Shown: in pieces, positions 22,136 through 30,339 of the stretch
Numbering within the stretch: the stretch's first letter is position 1
Layout: each line of letters starts with the position of its first letter
Source of the DNA: an uncultured Bacteroidales bacterium
Lineage (GTDB): Bacteria; Bacteroidota; Bacteroidia; Bacteroidales; UBA932
Length of the DNA: 36,610 bases
Assembly (NCBI GenBank): GCA_945487035.1
Contig: CALYTI010000019.1
Coordinates: forward strand, 1-36,610
Reading direction: 5' to 3'
Made by a program: the position numbers and the translations under genes
Notes under the pieces: generated by a model
Told to the model about the DNA's origin: nothing
Seen by the model: only the letters and a program-made list of their open reading frames with translations
Database searches by the model: none

Positions 22136-23473
22136 TCACATGTCCTCAAGCGACAGGCAACCGGTACTGATTTCAGATTGCCCAAATGCGGAGCTTTGCA
22201 TATCGCAGACCTTAGCCCTCAGAAGCGCCTCGGAGTATTTTTTCCGGTTTCGTTTTACCTCAAAAGCAGATACTCTTCCTTCCAGGTCAACTGCAACGAG
22301 GTCAATCTCGTTTTCTGTCTCTTTCCACGAACTGCCCCTTCGTGGGTGCCACCAGGATCCAATCTCCATATATTGTTGAGATTCCATTAGTTTTTGACGA
22401 AACCATCTTTCGAGTATGCGACCGGAGTATGTCGTATAATCATTGCGTATGATGGAGGCCAGTGCAGAGTAGTTTTTTATCTCAATCAGGTTCCTGTATC
22501 TGTAGAAATATCTGAACCAGAAACGCAGGAAGACATCGTTTATCTCGTAGCGTACGCTTTTGGAACTGTCCTTAGCCCTTATAGGTCTTTTCTTTTTTAT
22601 TAATCGATATTCTTCTTCAAGTATTTTCATCTGCCCACCTATGCTCTTCTCTCCCAACCTTCCCTCAATCTGCGGGAGAGTAACATCTCCGGATGCAATC
22701 AGACCCAGTATTGAAAAATAGGTTGAATATTGCTTGCCAAACTCCTGAATCAGCATATTCTTCCCTTCATCAAAAAACAATGAATCCGGTCTGGTAAGAT
22801 AATCGACCATACTGTCCATATCAGTACATCCGTTGTCCATAAATAGTTCTACATATTTGGGAACTCCACCTGTGAAGGAGTAAAGAGCAAGCAAATCCTC
22901 ATTTGCGTAGTTATTCTTGTGGTCCTCCATTATCTCTTTGAGAACATCAGTCCGAAATGCCTCAAGTGTAAGCGACAGGTCCGCACGTCCGAATAGAGCT
23001 TGTTTCTCATCCTTGAAAATCTTCTCCATCAGGGTGAATACTGAACCGCTGACGACAAAGTTGATTTTTGAGTTTCTGCGTTCGCGGTCCCAAACGTCCT
23101 GAATGTCGGCGTATATTGTTGGATTTATATACAGAAACTCCTGAAATTCATCAATGAATAAGTTGAAATGTCGGTTTTTCCCTATGTTCATCAGGATTGT
23201 AAAGATGTCTTTGAACCGTGTAATCCCCTGAGGTACATATTCATTCAGGGATTGCCGTATTGACTCGGCATATTCTGCACACAGATATGCTTCTGGTTTG
23301 CGGGAGACAAACAGGTACACCGTGTCGGTTCCTTCCATAGAAAGAATGCCGAGAGTGGTTTTGCCGATTCTGCGCCTTCCTTTAAGAACGGTCATTTTTG
23401 AAAATTCGTCAAATGACTTTTTCTGGATGGTCTTCAATAGGTTTAGTTCACTGACTCTGTCGTAGTATTTCAT
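22136..23473 (-). CDS. AAA-type ATPase with DUF234/PD-(D/E)xK-like C-terminus
   Basis: 445 residues. Walker A is GRRRIGKTT (residues 32-40), Walker B 'LFIDEF' (105-110), and a sensor-like 'FVVSGSVFTLMEKIF' follows; this fits the archaeal-type ATPase_2 family. A winged-helix region ('GDVTLPQIEGRLGEKSIGGQMKILEEEYRLIKK') precedes DUF234. The C-terminus has E389-I-D391...F-E405-V-K407, the spacing of a PD-(D/E)xK nuclease core. Such ATPases are very common, often as multiple copies, in Bacteroidetes; their job is not established, with proposals including mobile-element or stress roles. The gene stands alone with its own promoter and a palindrome over the likely transcription start, so autoregulation is possible. 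Confidence 0.85.
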   Translation of the reverse strand: MKYYDRVSELNLLKTIQKKSFDEFSKMTVLKGRRRIGKTTLGILSMEGTDTVYLFVSRKPEAYLCAEYAESIRQSLNEYVPQGITRFKDIFTILMNIGKNRHFNLFIDEFQEFLYINPTIYADIQDVWDRERRNSKINFVVSGSVFTLMEKIFKDEKQALFGRADLSLTLEAFRTDVLKEIMEDHKNNYANEDLLALYSFTGGVPKYVELFMDNGCTDMDSMVDYLTRPDSLFFDEGKNMLIQEFGKQYSTYFSILGLIASGDVTLPQIEGRLGEKSIGGQMKILEEEYRLIKKKRPIRAKDSSKSVRYEINDVFLRFWFRYFYRYRNLIEIKNYSALASIIRNDYTTYSGRILERWFRQKLMESQQYMEIGSWWHPRRGSSWKETENEIDLVAVDLEGRVSAFEVKRNRKKYSEALLRAKVCDMQSSAFGQSEISTGCLSLEDM

Positions 23474-23496
23474 ATTTAATCTTTATGACGGTAAAC

Positions 23497-23510
23497 TTTA
23501 TGGCCATAAA
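23497..23510. promoter_or_regulatory. 14-bp palindrome at the ATPase transcription start
   Basis: TTTATGGCCATAAA is a perfect palindrome 24 nt upstream of the ATPase ATG and immediately downstream of its -7 box. TAAACTTT is repeated on both flanks (23492-23499 and 23507-23514). The position suits a repressor site. Confidence 0.4.
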
Positions 23511-23516
23511 CTTTCG

Positions 23517-23524
23517 CAAATATA
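23517..23524 (-). promoter_or_regulatory. -7 box for the AAA ATPase gene
   Basis: On the minus strand TATATTTG is an exact TAnnTTTG element. It predicts a start near 23512 and a leader of about 38 nt. No obvious TTTG lies 19 nt upstream. Confidence 0.45.
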
Positions 23525-23559
23525 AAGCTTTTATCCGTTTTCCCAAAACTGTAGTGCAA

Positions 23560-24549
23560 TCACCTTGACTTCTTTTTCCCGTCGACCTGCGAGCTGACGG
23601 AAGATATTCCGCCGAGCACCAGAAGCAGCAGGGCGCGGGACTCGTGGTTGAGGGTGGCGAAAAGGATGCCGGTCTCCCAGCTTGCACCGTAGATGGTCGA
23701 AATCGCCAGTGCAACCAGGTAGTGGTAAGCACCGAATCCGCCGGGCACCGGGACCAGGGAGGATAGGCTTCCCACTGAAGAAATGAAGAGGGCATCGGCG
23801 AAATTGAGATGCTCCAGAGCCGGAACCGCCTCGAACACGCACCAGCACATTGCCGCATAAGTGAGCCATACCATCACGCTGTAGAACACGAACCTGCCTT
23901 TGTAGCGCACATCTTTGAAACTCTTGAATCCCACCAGTGTGCCGTCTATCCAGCTTGCCAGCTTGTCCATCAGGGGCCACTGCTTGCGGAAGTGATATAT
24001 GAACCATATTCCGCCGGCGGCAAGCGCAATCAGGGCCAGCAGCACCAGGCATACTACCAGATTCATCCTTCCGGCAAACGGAACGGCAACCTTGTCGATA
24101 AGGAAGCGCGCAATATCTCCCGAATTGGCCAGCACCGCGCTGATGATAAGCAGCAGCACCATAAGCATATCCCAGGTCCTCTCCATAAGTATGGTTCCGA
24201 GGGTCTTGTCATAGCTCGCGCCATTGCCTTTCACTGCTCCCGTGCGTACCAGCAGCCCCGCCCAGGGTACGGCTACGCTTACCGCATTGCCGATGTTGAG
24301 GCTGTCCCAAAGCCTGCGCCTGCTGGCATTGGGGTCAATGGGCAGCATAAGGTCGCGCCACCGCTCCGCGCGAAAGATATTGGAACACAAGGCGCATCCT
24401 ACGCTCAGCACCACAAAGCCCCAGCGGGTCTGTTTCAGCCCCTCCAGAAAGACATTCCAGTCAATGCCCCTGAGTGCCATCCAAAGCAGGACGGCAGCCA
24501 GAGCGATGGCAACAGTATATTTGACAACTTTCTTAAGTTTCTTGGCCAT
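23560..24549 (-). CDS. Flippase-like integral membrane protein (LPG synthase TM-region family)
   Basis: 329 residues. I start at the ATG at 24547-24549 (MAKKLKKVVKYTV...); an upstream start 75 nt earlier would read through the promoter. About eight hydrophobic segments are present. 'IFRAERWRDLML', 'LLVRTGAVKGNGASYDKTLGTILMERTWDM' and 'SLSSLVPVPGGFGAYHYLVALAI' are hallmarks of the family that includes the transmembrane half of MprF and is annotated as flippase-like or UPF0104. Members are thought to move lipids or lipid-linked molecules across the inner membrane. The substrate is unknown. Divergent from the sugar-kinase operon, whose last genes include another lipid translocase. Confidence 0.82.
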   Translation of the reverse strand: MAKKLKKVVKYTVAIALAAVLLWMALRGIDWNVFLEGLKQTRWGFVVLSVGCALCSNIFRAERWRDLMLPIDPNASRRRLWDSLNIGNAVSVAVPWAGLLVRTGAVKGNGASYDKTLGTILMERTWDMLMVLLLIISAVLANSGDIARFLIDKVAVPFAGRMNLVVCLVLLALIALAAGGIWFIYHFRKQWPLMDKLASWIDGTLVGFKSFKDVRYKGRFVFYSVMVWLTYAAMCWCVFEAVPALEHLNFADALFISSVGSLSSLVPVPGGFGAYHYLVALAISTIYGASWETGILFATLNHESRALLLLVLGGISSVSSQVDGKKKSR

Positions 24550-24554
24550 AAATA

Positions 24555-24562
24555 CAAAGATA
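24555..24562 (-). promoter_or_regulatory. -7 box for the flippase-like gene
   Basis: On the minus strand TATCTTTG matches TAnnTTTG and ends only 5 nt before the ATG, predicting a leaderless or almost leaderless mRNA. Confidence 0.45.
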
Positions 24563-24584
24563 TGGATAAATCGCGATAAATTGT

Positions 24585-24592
24585 TAATTTTG
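24585..24592 (+). promoter_or_regulatory. -7 box for the kinase-popT-nhaC operon
   Basis: TAATTTTG matches TAnnTTTG and lies 22 nt before the ATG at 24615. With the element at 24555-24562 it forms a compact divergent promoter pair. Confidence 0.4.
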
Positions 24593-24614
24593 TAGGCTTG
24601 ACATCTTTTTTGAA

Positions 24615-25613
24615 ATGAAATCAATCCTTGGAATCGGTAATGCCCTCACGGACATTCTTGCAGTCCTTCCGGACGACACACTTCTGAAGACATACCATCT
24701 GCCGAAGGGCAGTATGCAGCACGTCGATATGGAGACAGGCGACAAAATCTGGGCCGCTTTGAAGCCTCTCGGCGTAAAATATGTCGCTGGCGGCAGCGCT
24801 GCCAACACTATTACCTGCACGGCAATATTCGGAATGCCGTCCAGTTTCATAGGCAAAATCGGAGACGACGAACTCGGACTTCTGTTCAAAAGCGACCAGG
24901 AGCAGTACGGTGTGCACACCCATCTTCTGAAGAGCGAACACTCCAGCGGGCGTTCTATGGTTTTCGTCAGCGGAGGAAATGCCGAGAGGACCTTCGCCGT
25001 CTATCTCGGCGCCGCCCTCGACCTTGTGCCGCAGGACCTGAAGCCTGAGTATTTCGAAGGTCACGACTATTTCCATATCGAAGGATATCTCGTTCAGAAC
25101 CAAGCTCTTATCCGCCGCGCTGTGGAAATGGCCCACGCTGCGGGGTGTATTATTTCCCTCGATATGGCTTCCTACAATGTGGTAGAAAGCAACGAAGCCT
25201 TCCTGCACGACATAGTGGAACGCTATGTGGATATAGTCTTCGCCAACGAGACCGAGGCACGCGCATTCACTAAAATTGAAGATCCTCACGAGGCGCTTCA
25301 GGAGATTGCCCGCCATTGCAGAATTGCTGTGGTCAAGACCGGAAAGACCGGAAGCTGGGTCAAGTCCGGGGACGAGGAATATCAGATTGAGGCATGGCCT
25401 GCAGACCCTGTGGATGCTACCGGTGCAGGAGATACCTATGCGGCAGGCTTCCTTTATGCCCATTCCCTCGGGATGCCTCTGAAGGTATGCGGAGAGGTGG
25501 GCTCCATCATTGCAGCCAAAGTTGTGGAAGTGGTGGGTACCAAAATCGACATCCCGCGCTGGAAGGCTGCCAAGAAGGAAATACGCGAACTCATTGCCCA
25601 ATATTCCAAGTGA
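24615..25613 (+). CDS. PfkB-family sugar/nucleoside kinase (adenosine kinase-like)
   Basis: 332 residues. 'GIGNALTDILAVLPDD' opens the protein and 'YVAGGSAANTITCTA' is PfkB signature 1 in the GGSAANT form used by adenosine-kinase relatives. 'DATGAGDTYAAGF' is signature 2, with catalytic D273 and the anion hole GAG at 270-272. It would phosphorylate adenosine or a related nucleoside or sugar in the cytoplasm. It overlaps the next gene by one base (TGATG) and heads a tightly coupled four-gene operon. A link to ribosyl scavenging upstream is possible but they are separate transcription units. Confidence 0.83.
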   Translation: MKSILGIGNALTDILAVLPDDTLLKTYHLPKGSMQHVDMETGDKIWAALKPLGVKYVAGGSAANTITCTAIFGMPSSFIGKIGDDELGLLFKSDQEQYGVHTHLLKSEHSSGRSMVFVSGGNAERTFAVYLGAALDLVPQDLKPEYFEGHDYFHIEGYLVQNQALIRRAVEMAHAAGCIISLDMASYNVVESNEAFLHDIVERYVDIVFANETEARAFTKIEDPHEALQEIARHCRIAVVKTGKTGSWVKSGDEEYQIEAWPADPVDATGAGDTYAAGFLYAHSLGMPLKVCGEVGSIIAAKVVEVVGTKIDIPRWKAAKKEIRELIAQYSK

Positions 25614-26128
25614 TGAAGAATCCCTTAGTCAGTGCGGTTCGCGCTCTCGCAGTCCGCAGGAACGCTTCCAAAAGCAAAACGGCTTTCGTGCCGCTGGCAA
25701 AGCTGCATTCGGTCTGCGTCATTGTGGATGCTGACCATCCGGACTCTCAGAACTGCGCTGATTTCGTGACTGCCTTCTTTTCCAAATGCGGAATAGCCCT
25801 CAGCCTCTATGCCATTACCCTGGCGAAAGAGCCTGTGAGCATCAAAGGCGCCACAATGATTACATCGCGGGATATCTCCATTTTCGGGCTTCCGCGCAAG
25901 GGCCGCAAGCATCCTCAAGTAAATCTCTCTACCGACCTTTTCATCAACCTTACCGCGGGGACCGTCTTTGCTGCGGATTACTGCGCAATCTGTTCTGCCG
26001 CCAGAATGAAGGTTGGACGGGTCAATCCCCGAAGGGGAACCTATGACCTGCTTATACTGAATTCAGAAACATACACCCAGAGCGAAGTCTTCAAAGAGAT
26101 GAGCTCCATAATGCTCAGAATCAGATAA
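25613..26128 (+). CDS. DUF6913-like conserved Bacteroidetes protein
   Basis: 171 residues. The start ATG at 25613 overlaps the upstream stop, and its own TAA overlaps the next ATG by one base; longer upstream frames lie inside the kinase gene. No signal peptide or membrane segment. Recognisable features are 'LHSVCVIVDADHP', 'KGATMITSRDISIFGLP' and 'PQVNLSTDLFINLTAGTVFAADYCA', which fit a small cytoplasmic Bacteroidetes family that I recall as DUF6913. No catalytic motif is apparent and the function is unknown. Tight coupling suggests it is made in fixed ratio with the kinase and the translocase. Confidence 0.6.
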   Translation: MKNPLVSAVRALAVRRNASKSKTAFVPLAKLHSVCVIVDADHPDSQNCADFVTAFFSKCGIALSLYAITLAKEPVSIKGATMITSRDISIFGLPRKGRKHPQVNLSTDLFINLTAGTVFAADYCAICSAARMKVGRVNPRRGTYDLLILNSETYTQSEVFKEMSSIMLRIR

Positions 26129-26994
26129 TGGCAATCAAGAATCATATCTTCACAGCCCTGAAGGGCTTCGGAATGGGCGCAGCCAATGTGGTTCCGGGAG
26201 TGTCCGGAGGAACCATAGCGCTCATTACAGGCATTTATTCCCAAATAGTCAATGCCATCAGTGCCTTTGCAACCCCATCTGTCTGGAAGGCCCTTTTCAA
26301 AGGCCGTTTCAAGGAATTCTGGCAGCGCATAGACGGCAGTTTCCTGCTTGCACTCGGCATCGGTATAGTAGTCAGCATACTGTCGCTCGCAAAGCTCGTA
26401 ACCTGGGCACTCGCCGAGTATCCGGTGCTTACCTGGGCCTTTTTCTTCGGCCTTATCATTGCCTCCGCGGTTTATATGCTGATTCCGGTCAAGAAGTGGA
26501 AAGCCATTGATTTTCTGATGGTTGCCGCAGGCCTCGCGATTGGCCTCGCCTTCTGTCTGCTCACCCCTACCCGGACCCCGCAGACCTGGTGGTTCTATTT
26601 CATCACAGGTGCTGTGGCTATATGCACTATGATACTCCCGGGCGTATCCGGCAGCTTCATTATGCAGATTTTCGGGAATTACGACATAGTGCTGAAGTCC
26701 CTGGACCCTTCCGCCTTTGATTTTTCCGTGCTGGTGCCTCTTGCCGCAGGTGCAATCGTAGGCATCCTTGCTTTCGCCAAATTCCTCAAGTGGCTGCTCA
26801 GCCGCTGGGAGCGCCAGACTATGCTGGTGCTCGTAGGCTTTGTGCTCGGCACTCTGCTTAAGGTTTGGCCTTGGGCGGATATGGCTGCGGTTGAGGCTGC
26901 GGGTCACGGCCTGCAGATACCGGGAGCCGTGGTTGCCTGCCTGCTCGGCGGCGCCCTGGTAGTGCTTATCCAAAAGCTGTCGGTAAAGCGATGA
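26128..26994 (+). CDS. popT: DUF368 protein, probable undecaprenyl-phosphate translocase (PopT)
   Basis: 288 residues, polytopic. The family signature appears twice: 'VVPGVSGGTIALITGIY' near the N-terminus and 'ILPGVSGSFIMQIFGNY' after the middle, consistent with an inverted-repeat fold with two re-entrant loops. DUF368 members (PopT) have been shown in other bacteria to return undecaprenyl phosphate, the lipid carrier for peptidoglycan and O-antigen, to the cytoplasmic face. It overlaps the upstream gene by 1 nt and the downstream NhaC gene by 4 nt (ATGA). The pairing with an ion antiporter is notable because PopT function is reported to matter under alkaline or sodium conditions. Confidence 0.85.
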   Translation: MAIKNHIFTALKGFGMGAANVVPGVSGGTIALITGIYSQIVNAISAFATPSVWKALFKGRFKEFWQRIDGSFLLALGIGIVVSILSLAKLVTWALAEYPVLTWAFFFGLIIASAVYMLIPVKKWKAIDFLMVAAGLAIGLAFCLLTPTRTPQTWWFYFITGAVAICTMILPGVSGSFIMQIFGNYDIVLKSLDPSAFDFSVLVPLAAGAIVGILAFAKFLKWLLSRWERQTMLVLVGFVLGTLLKVWPWADMAAVEAAGHGLQIPGAVVACLLGGALVVLIQKLSVKR

Positions 26995-28262
26995 AAACTT
27001 CCAAAGGACTGCTTGCACTCAGCCCTCTGGTGCTTTTTATGCTGATTTATCTCCTGTCATCCATAGTGGCGGGGGATTTCTATAAGGTGCCTGTCAGCGC
27101 GGTATTTGTGCTCTGCACTTTCTATTCCTTCTTCATCACCAAGGGCAGCATCAAGGAGAAAATCGCCGTATTCTCGTCAGGTGCGGGAAACAGCAATATC
27201 CTTCTTATGATATGGATATTCGTGCTTGCAGGAGCCTTCGCAGGCACGGCTAAGGATATCGGCGCGGTTGAGGCTACTGTGCACGCCACCCTTTCCGTGG
27301 TGCCGGCTTCAATGCTCTATGCCGGACTATTTCTCACTGCCTGTTTCATCTCGATGGCTGTGGGAACATCCGTCGGAACCATAGTGGCACTGGCTCCGAT
27401 TGCCACCGGCCTTGCGGCTGAGTGCGGCTCAAGCGTACCCTTTATGGTGGCTATAGTCGTGGGCGGCGCCTTCTTCGGAGACAATCTTTCCTTCATATCC
27501 GACACCACCATAGCTGCTACCCAGGCAGCCGGCTGCGAAATGAAGGACAAGTTCCGTACGAACATCATCATAATTGCCCCGGCGGTAGTTGTCGTTACGC
27601 TGATATATCTCCTCCTCGGCTCGGAAGTGGCTTCGGTCCCTGAGGCTCAGGAGGTTAACATAGTCAAACTTTTGCCATATCTGCTGGTCATCCTGCTGGC
27701 GCTCACCGGGCGCAATGTCCTGCTTATCCTTTCCATAGGAATTGCACTCAATGCCCTGATAGGCTTTATATGCGGGGATTTCACCTGGTCGGGCTGGCTG
27801 GTTTCCATAGGTAACGGCATAGCCGGGATGAGCGACCTTATCATCGTTACCCTGCTCGCAGGAGGCTTGCTCGCAATGATCCGCAATGCCGGAGGGCTTG
27901 AATTTCTGATGACAAAGCTTACTGCCCGGGTGAGTGGCAGAAGGGGAGCACAGGCGTCAATGGCACTTCTTGTCTGCCTTGCGAACTTCTGTACCGCCAA
28001 CAATACCATTGCAATCATTACAACAGGTCCAATCGTCAAGGACATATCTGACAAGTTCGGCATTGCACCGCGCAAGACGGCCAGTATTCTGGATACTTTT
28101 TCCTGCCTGATTCAGGGACTTCTGCCTTACGGAGCACAGCTTCTGATGGCATCAAGTCTTGCCGGAATAAGCTCTTCGTCAATCATTCCTTTTCTTTATT
28201 ATCCTTTTATTATGGGAGCCTGCGCAATTCTCGCAATTGTGGTTGATTATCCGAAAAAATAG
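26991..28262 (+). CDS. nhaC: NhaC-family Na+/H+ antiporter
   Basis: 423 residues with about 11-12 membrane segments. The NhaC signature region 'GGAFFGDNLSFISDTTIAATQAAGCEMKDKFRTN' is complete, and 'SMAVGTSVGTIVALAPIA' and 'CTANNTIAIITTGPI' provide the polar residues of the transport core. It exchanges sodium for protons at the inner membrane and supports pH/sodium homeostasis; some family members carry organic substrates instead. Last gene of the kinase-DUF6913-popT-nhaC operon. No terminator is visible before ssb, 51 nt downstream. Confidence 0.85.
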   Translation: MKTSKGLLALSPLVLFMLIYLLSSIVAGDFYKVPVSAVFVLCTFYSFFITKGSIKEKIAVFSSGAGNSNILLMIWIFVLAGAFAGTAKDIGAVEATVHATLSVVPASMLYAGLFLTACFISMAVGTSVGTIVALAPIATGLAAECGSSVPFMVAIVVGGAFFGDNLSFISDTTIAATQAAGCEMKDKFRTNIIIIAPAVVVVTLIYLLLGSEVASVPEAQEVNIVKLLPYLLVILLALTGRNVLLILSIGIALNALIGFICGDFTWSGWLVSIGNGIAGMSDLIIVTLLAGGLLAMIRNAGGLEFLMTKLTARVSGRRGAQASMALLVCLANFCTANNTIAIITTGPIVKDISDKFGIAPRKTASILDTFSCLIQGLLPYGAQLLMASSLAGISSSSIIPFLYYPFIMGACAILAIVVDYPKK

Positions 28263-28313
28263 CTTATCTTGCAGGCGCTTCGGCAGAGTGCCGGGCACTT
28301 AAACTCATATATT

Positions 28314-28862
28314 ATGTCACTTAACAAAGTAATGTTGATCGGTAACGTTGGCAGAGATCCGGAAGTACGTTACCTCGAAGGAAATGTGAAGGTTGCCACC
28401 TTTACGCTTGCAACCTCCGAAAGATTCAAGGACCGCAGCGGTGAACTCAGGGAGAACACCGAATGGCACAACATCGTCGCTTGGAGGGCAAACGCCGATG
28501 TGGCTGAGAGGTTTATCCACAAGGGAACCCAGATTTATGTCGAGGGCCGTCTTCGCACCCGCAGCTATCAGGACCAGAGCGGTGTGAAGAAATACACCAC
28601 CGAGATTCAGGCTGACACTATCCAGCTCCTCGGCCGCAGGCCTGATGCTGACGGCGCGCCGCAGCAGGGAGGCTATCCTTCCCAGGGAGGCTATCAGCAG
28701 CGCCCTGTCCAGCAGCAGAGCTATGGTGCCCCTCAGCAACCTGCATACACCGCTCCGCAGCAGCCTGCCTACCAGGCTCCTCAGCCTCAGTACAGCGCTC
28801 CTCAGCAGCCTGCCTACTCCGAACCTGTAGAGGACGCCCCTGGAGACGATCTTCCATTCTGA
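28314..28862 (+). CDS. ssb: Single-stranded DNA-binding protein
   Basis: 182 residues from ATG 28314 (MSLNKVMLIGNVGRDPEVRY); a frame start at 28269 adds 15 unrelated residues. The OB fold occupies about 1-105 ('VATFTLATSERFKDRSGE', 'TEWHNIVAW', 'IYVEGRLRTRSYQDQSG'). A Gln/Pro/Tyr-rich linker with repeated PQQPAY follows, and the protein ends in the acidic tip DDLPF that recruits repair and replication proteins. Binds ssDNA as a tetramer. Ends just before a strong bidirectional terminator. Confidence 0.95.
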   Translation: MSLNKVMLIGNVGRDPEVRYLEGNVKVATFTLATSERFKDRSGELRENTEWHNIVAWRANADVAERFIHKGTQIYVEGRLRTRSYQDQSGVKKYTTEIQADTIQLLGRRPDADGAPQQGGYPSQGGYQQRPVQQQSYGAPQQPAYTAPQQPAYQAPQPQYSAPQQPAYSEPVEDAPGDDLPF

Positions 28863-28863
28863 T

Positions 28864-28893
28864 AAAAAAGCCTGCTTCGCAGCAGGCTTTTTT
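28864..28893. terminator. Bidirectional terminator between ssb and the MFS gene
   Basis: AAAAAAGCCTGCT, loop tcgc, AGCAGGCTTTTTT: a 7-bp GC-rich stem flanked by an A-run and a T-run, so it serves both convergent genes. It touches the stop codons on both sides. Confidence 0.92.
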
Positions 28894-28894
28894 G

Positions 28895-30262
28895 TTATTT
28901 CTGAATGTTCGGAAGCTCAAGTCCGTATCCTTTCTTTTTGTCTTCTTTCTTCAGGAGAATGCTGAAGATGAAGGCAAGGACTCCGAAGCTTGCGAATACT
29001 ATCATAGGAACCAGATATCCTCCTGTCGCCTGGCGCAGGTTGCCGATGAGCACCGGCACAAGGCAGAGCCCTATGTTCTGCACCCAGAAGATGAGGCAGT
29101 AGGCACTGCCGAGAATCTTCTCGTCAATAATCTTCGGCACTGAAGGCCAGAGGGCTGCAGGCACAAGGGAGAAGCTCACGCCCAGAATCACAATCAGCAG
29201 GGTGGCGAACCATTTGTATGGAAGCACAGGCAGCAGGAAGGCGAAACTCAGGTGGCATACTATCATCACGCAGGCACCGGCCATAAGCATGGAAGCTCCC
29301 TTTCCGACCCTGTCGAGGAACATTCCGAGCAGCGGAGTGAGCAACATTGCAAGCACAGGGAAGAAACTGAACAGGTGGGCCGCCTCGTCGTTAGGAATGC
29401 ACAGCGTTTCCTCGATGAAGTTGGTAGCATATCTCTGGAACGGGAAGATAGCGCTGTAGTAGAGCACGCAGAGCAGGGCCACAATCCAGAACATCTTGCT
29501 CTTGAAGATTGCACCGAGGTCGCTGATGTGGAATTCATCCTCCGGAGACTTCTCTTCGGTTGCAAGGCCGGCCTGCACGAGCTGGGAGTCGAACTTGCGG
29601 TCCATAATGCCGAAGATGATGAAGTTGATAAGTCCGATTACCAGCAGGGCGGCGCAGAATCCTACAGGAGCCATAATGGAAGCACCGAACTTGTTGGAAA
29701 TGGCAGGGGCAATCCACATTGCACCGAACACTCCGAGGCGGGCAATTGCCATCTCAAGTCCCATAGCGAGGGCCATCTCCTTGCCTTTGAACCACTTGGC
29801 GAGAATCTTGGAAACATTGGTTCCCTCCATTTCGCAGCCGCAGCCGAAAATCATGAATCCGAGGGAAGCCATCTTTGCGCTTGCAGGCATCTCCACCCAC
29901 CAGCTTCCGAGCCACTGCGCGAACTGGGTAGTCTGGAACCAGTCGCTCACACCTACGAATTTGATGGCTGCACCCAGGACCATAAGGCCTGCGGAAAGGA
30001 TTCCGGAGAAGCGTACTCCGAGTTTGTCGAGAATTACGCCCGCAATAATGAGAAAGCCGCAGACATTGAGTATGTATTCAGATGCGGCATAGGTTCCGAA
30101 AACACCGCTATCCCAGCCCAGAGACCCTTCAACGAGGGATTTGAGCGGGGACATCACGTCCACGAACATGTAGGCGAAGAACATCATCAACGCCACAAGA
30201 ATAAGAACTGACCACCTTGCAACAGGGTAGTCGTTCATCAGTTTCTGTACTTTTTCTGACAT
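28895..30262 (-). CDS. Major facilitator superfamily transporter
   Basis: 455 residues with 12 predicted membrane segments. 'GVILDKLGVRFSGILSAG' between TM2 and TM3 is the MFS loop motif, and 'GMFLDRVGKGASMLMAGA' is its counterpart in the second half. A soluble loop (about 235-260) joins the halves. 'GCGCEMEGTNVSKILAKWFKGKEMALAMGLEMA' resembles the eukaryotic MFSD1-like branch, whose members carry dipeptides, but I would not assign a substrate on that alone. It has its own promoter, divergent from dxs. Confidence 0.85.
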   Translation of the reverse strand: MSEKVQKLMNDYPVARWSVLILVALMMFFAYMFVDVMSPLKSLVEGSLGWDSGVFGTYAASEYILNVCGFLIIAGVILDKLGVRFSGILSAGLMVLGAAIKFVGVSDWFQTTQFAQWLGSWWVEMPASAKMASLGFMIFGCGCEMEGTNVSKILAKWFKGKEMALAMGLEMAIARLGVFGAMWIAPAISNKFGASIMAPVGFCAALLVIGLINFIIFGIMDRKFDSQLVQAGLATEEKSPEDEFHISDLGAIFKSKMFWIVALLCVLYYSAIFPFQRYATNFIEETLCIPNDEAAHLFSFFPVLAMLLTPLLGMFLDRVGKGASMLMAGACVMIVCHLSFAFLLPVLPYKWFATLLIVILGVSFSLVPAALWPSVPKIIDEKILGSAYCLIFWVQNIGLCLVPVLIGNLRQATGGYLVPMIVFASFGVLAFIFSILLKKEDKKKGYGLELPNIQK

Positions 30263-30283
30263 ATTGATTTTCTTAAAGGACCG

Positions 30284-30314
30284 CTAATATAAGCCCTTTT
30301 GACCTAAATTCAAA
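30284..30314 (-). promoter_or_regulatory. Promoter of the MFS gene
   Basis: On the minus strand TTTG (complement of 30311-30314), exactly 19 nt, then TATATTAG (complement of 30284-30291), one base from the -7 consensus. The ATG is 21 nt further on. Confidence 0.55.
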
Positions 30315-30331
30315 AAATAGTGTTAACTTAG
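30298..30331 (+). promoter_or_regulatory. Possible dxs promoter
   Basis: TTTG (30298-30301) and TAACTTAG (30324-30331, one mismatch to TAnnTTTG) are 22 nt apart. The -7 box ends 8 nt before the dxs ATG. It overlaps the divergent MFS promoter. Confidence 0.3.
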
Positions 30332-30339
30332 CACTCTTG

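Noticed and set aside
24621..25601. Long open frame antisense to the PfkB kinase gene
   Set aside because: The sense strand encodes complete PfkB signatures; the antisense translation has no recognisable motif.
26041..27018. Long open frame antisense to the popT gene
   Set aside because: The sense frame has both DUF368 signatures and overlapping start/stop codons with its neighbours; the antisense frame shows nothing.
29252..30211. Long open frame antisense to the MFS gene
   Set aside because: No domain or signal is recognisable; it mirrors codon bias of the GC-rich sense gene, which has clear MFS motifs and a promoter.
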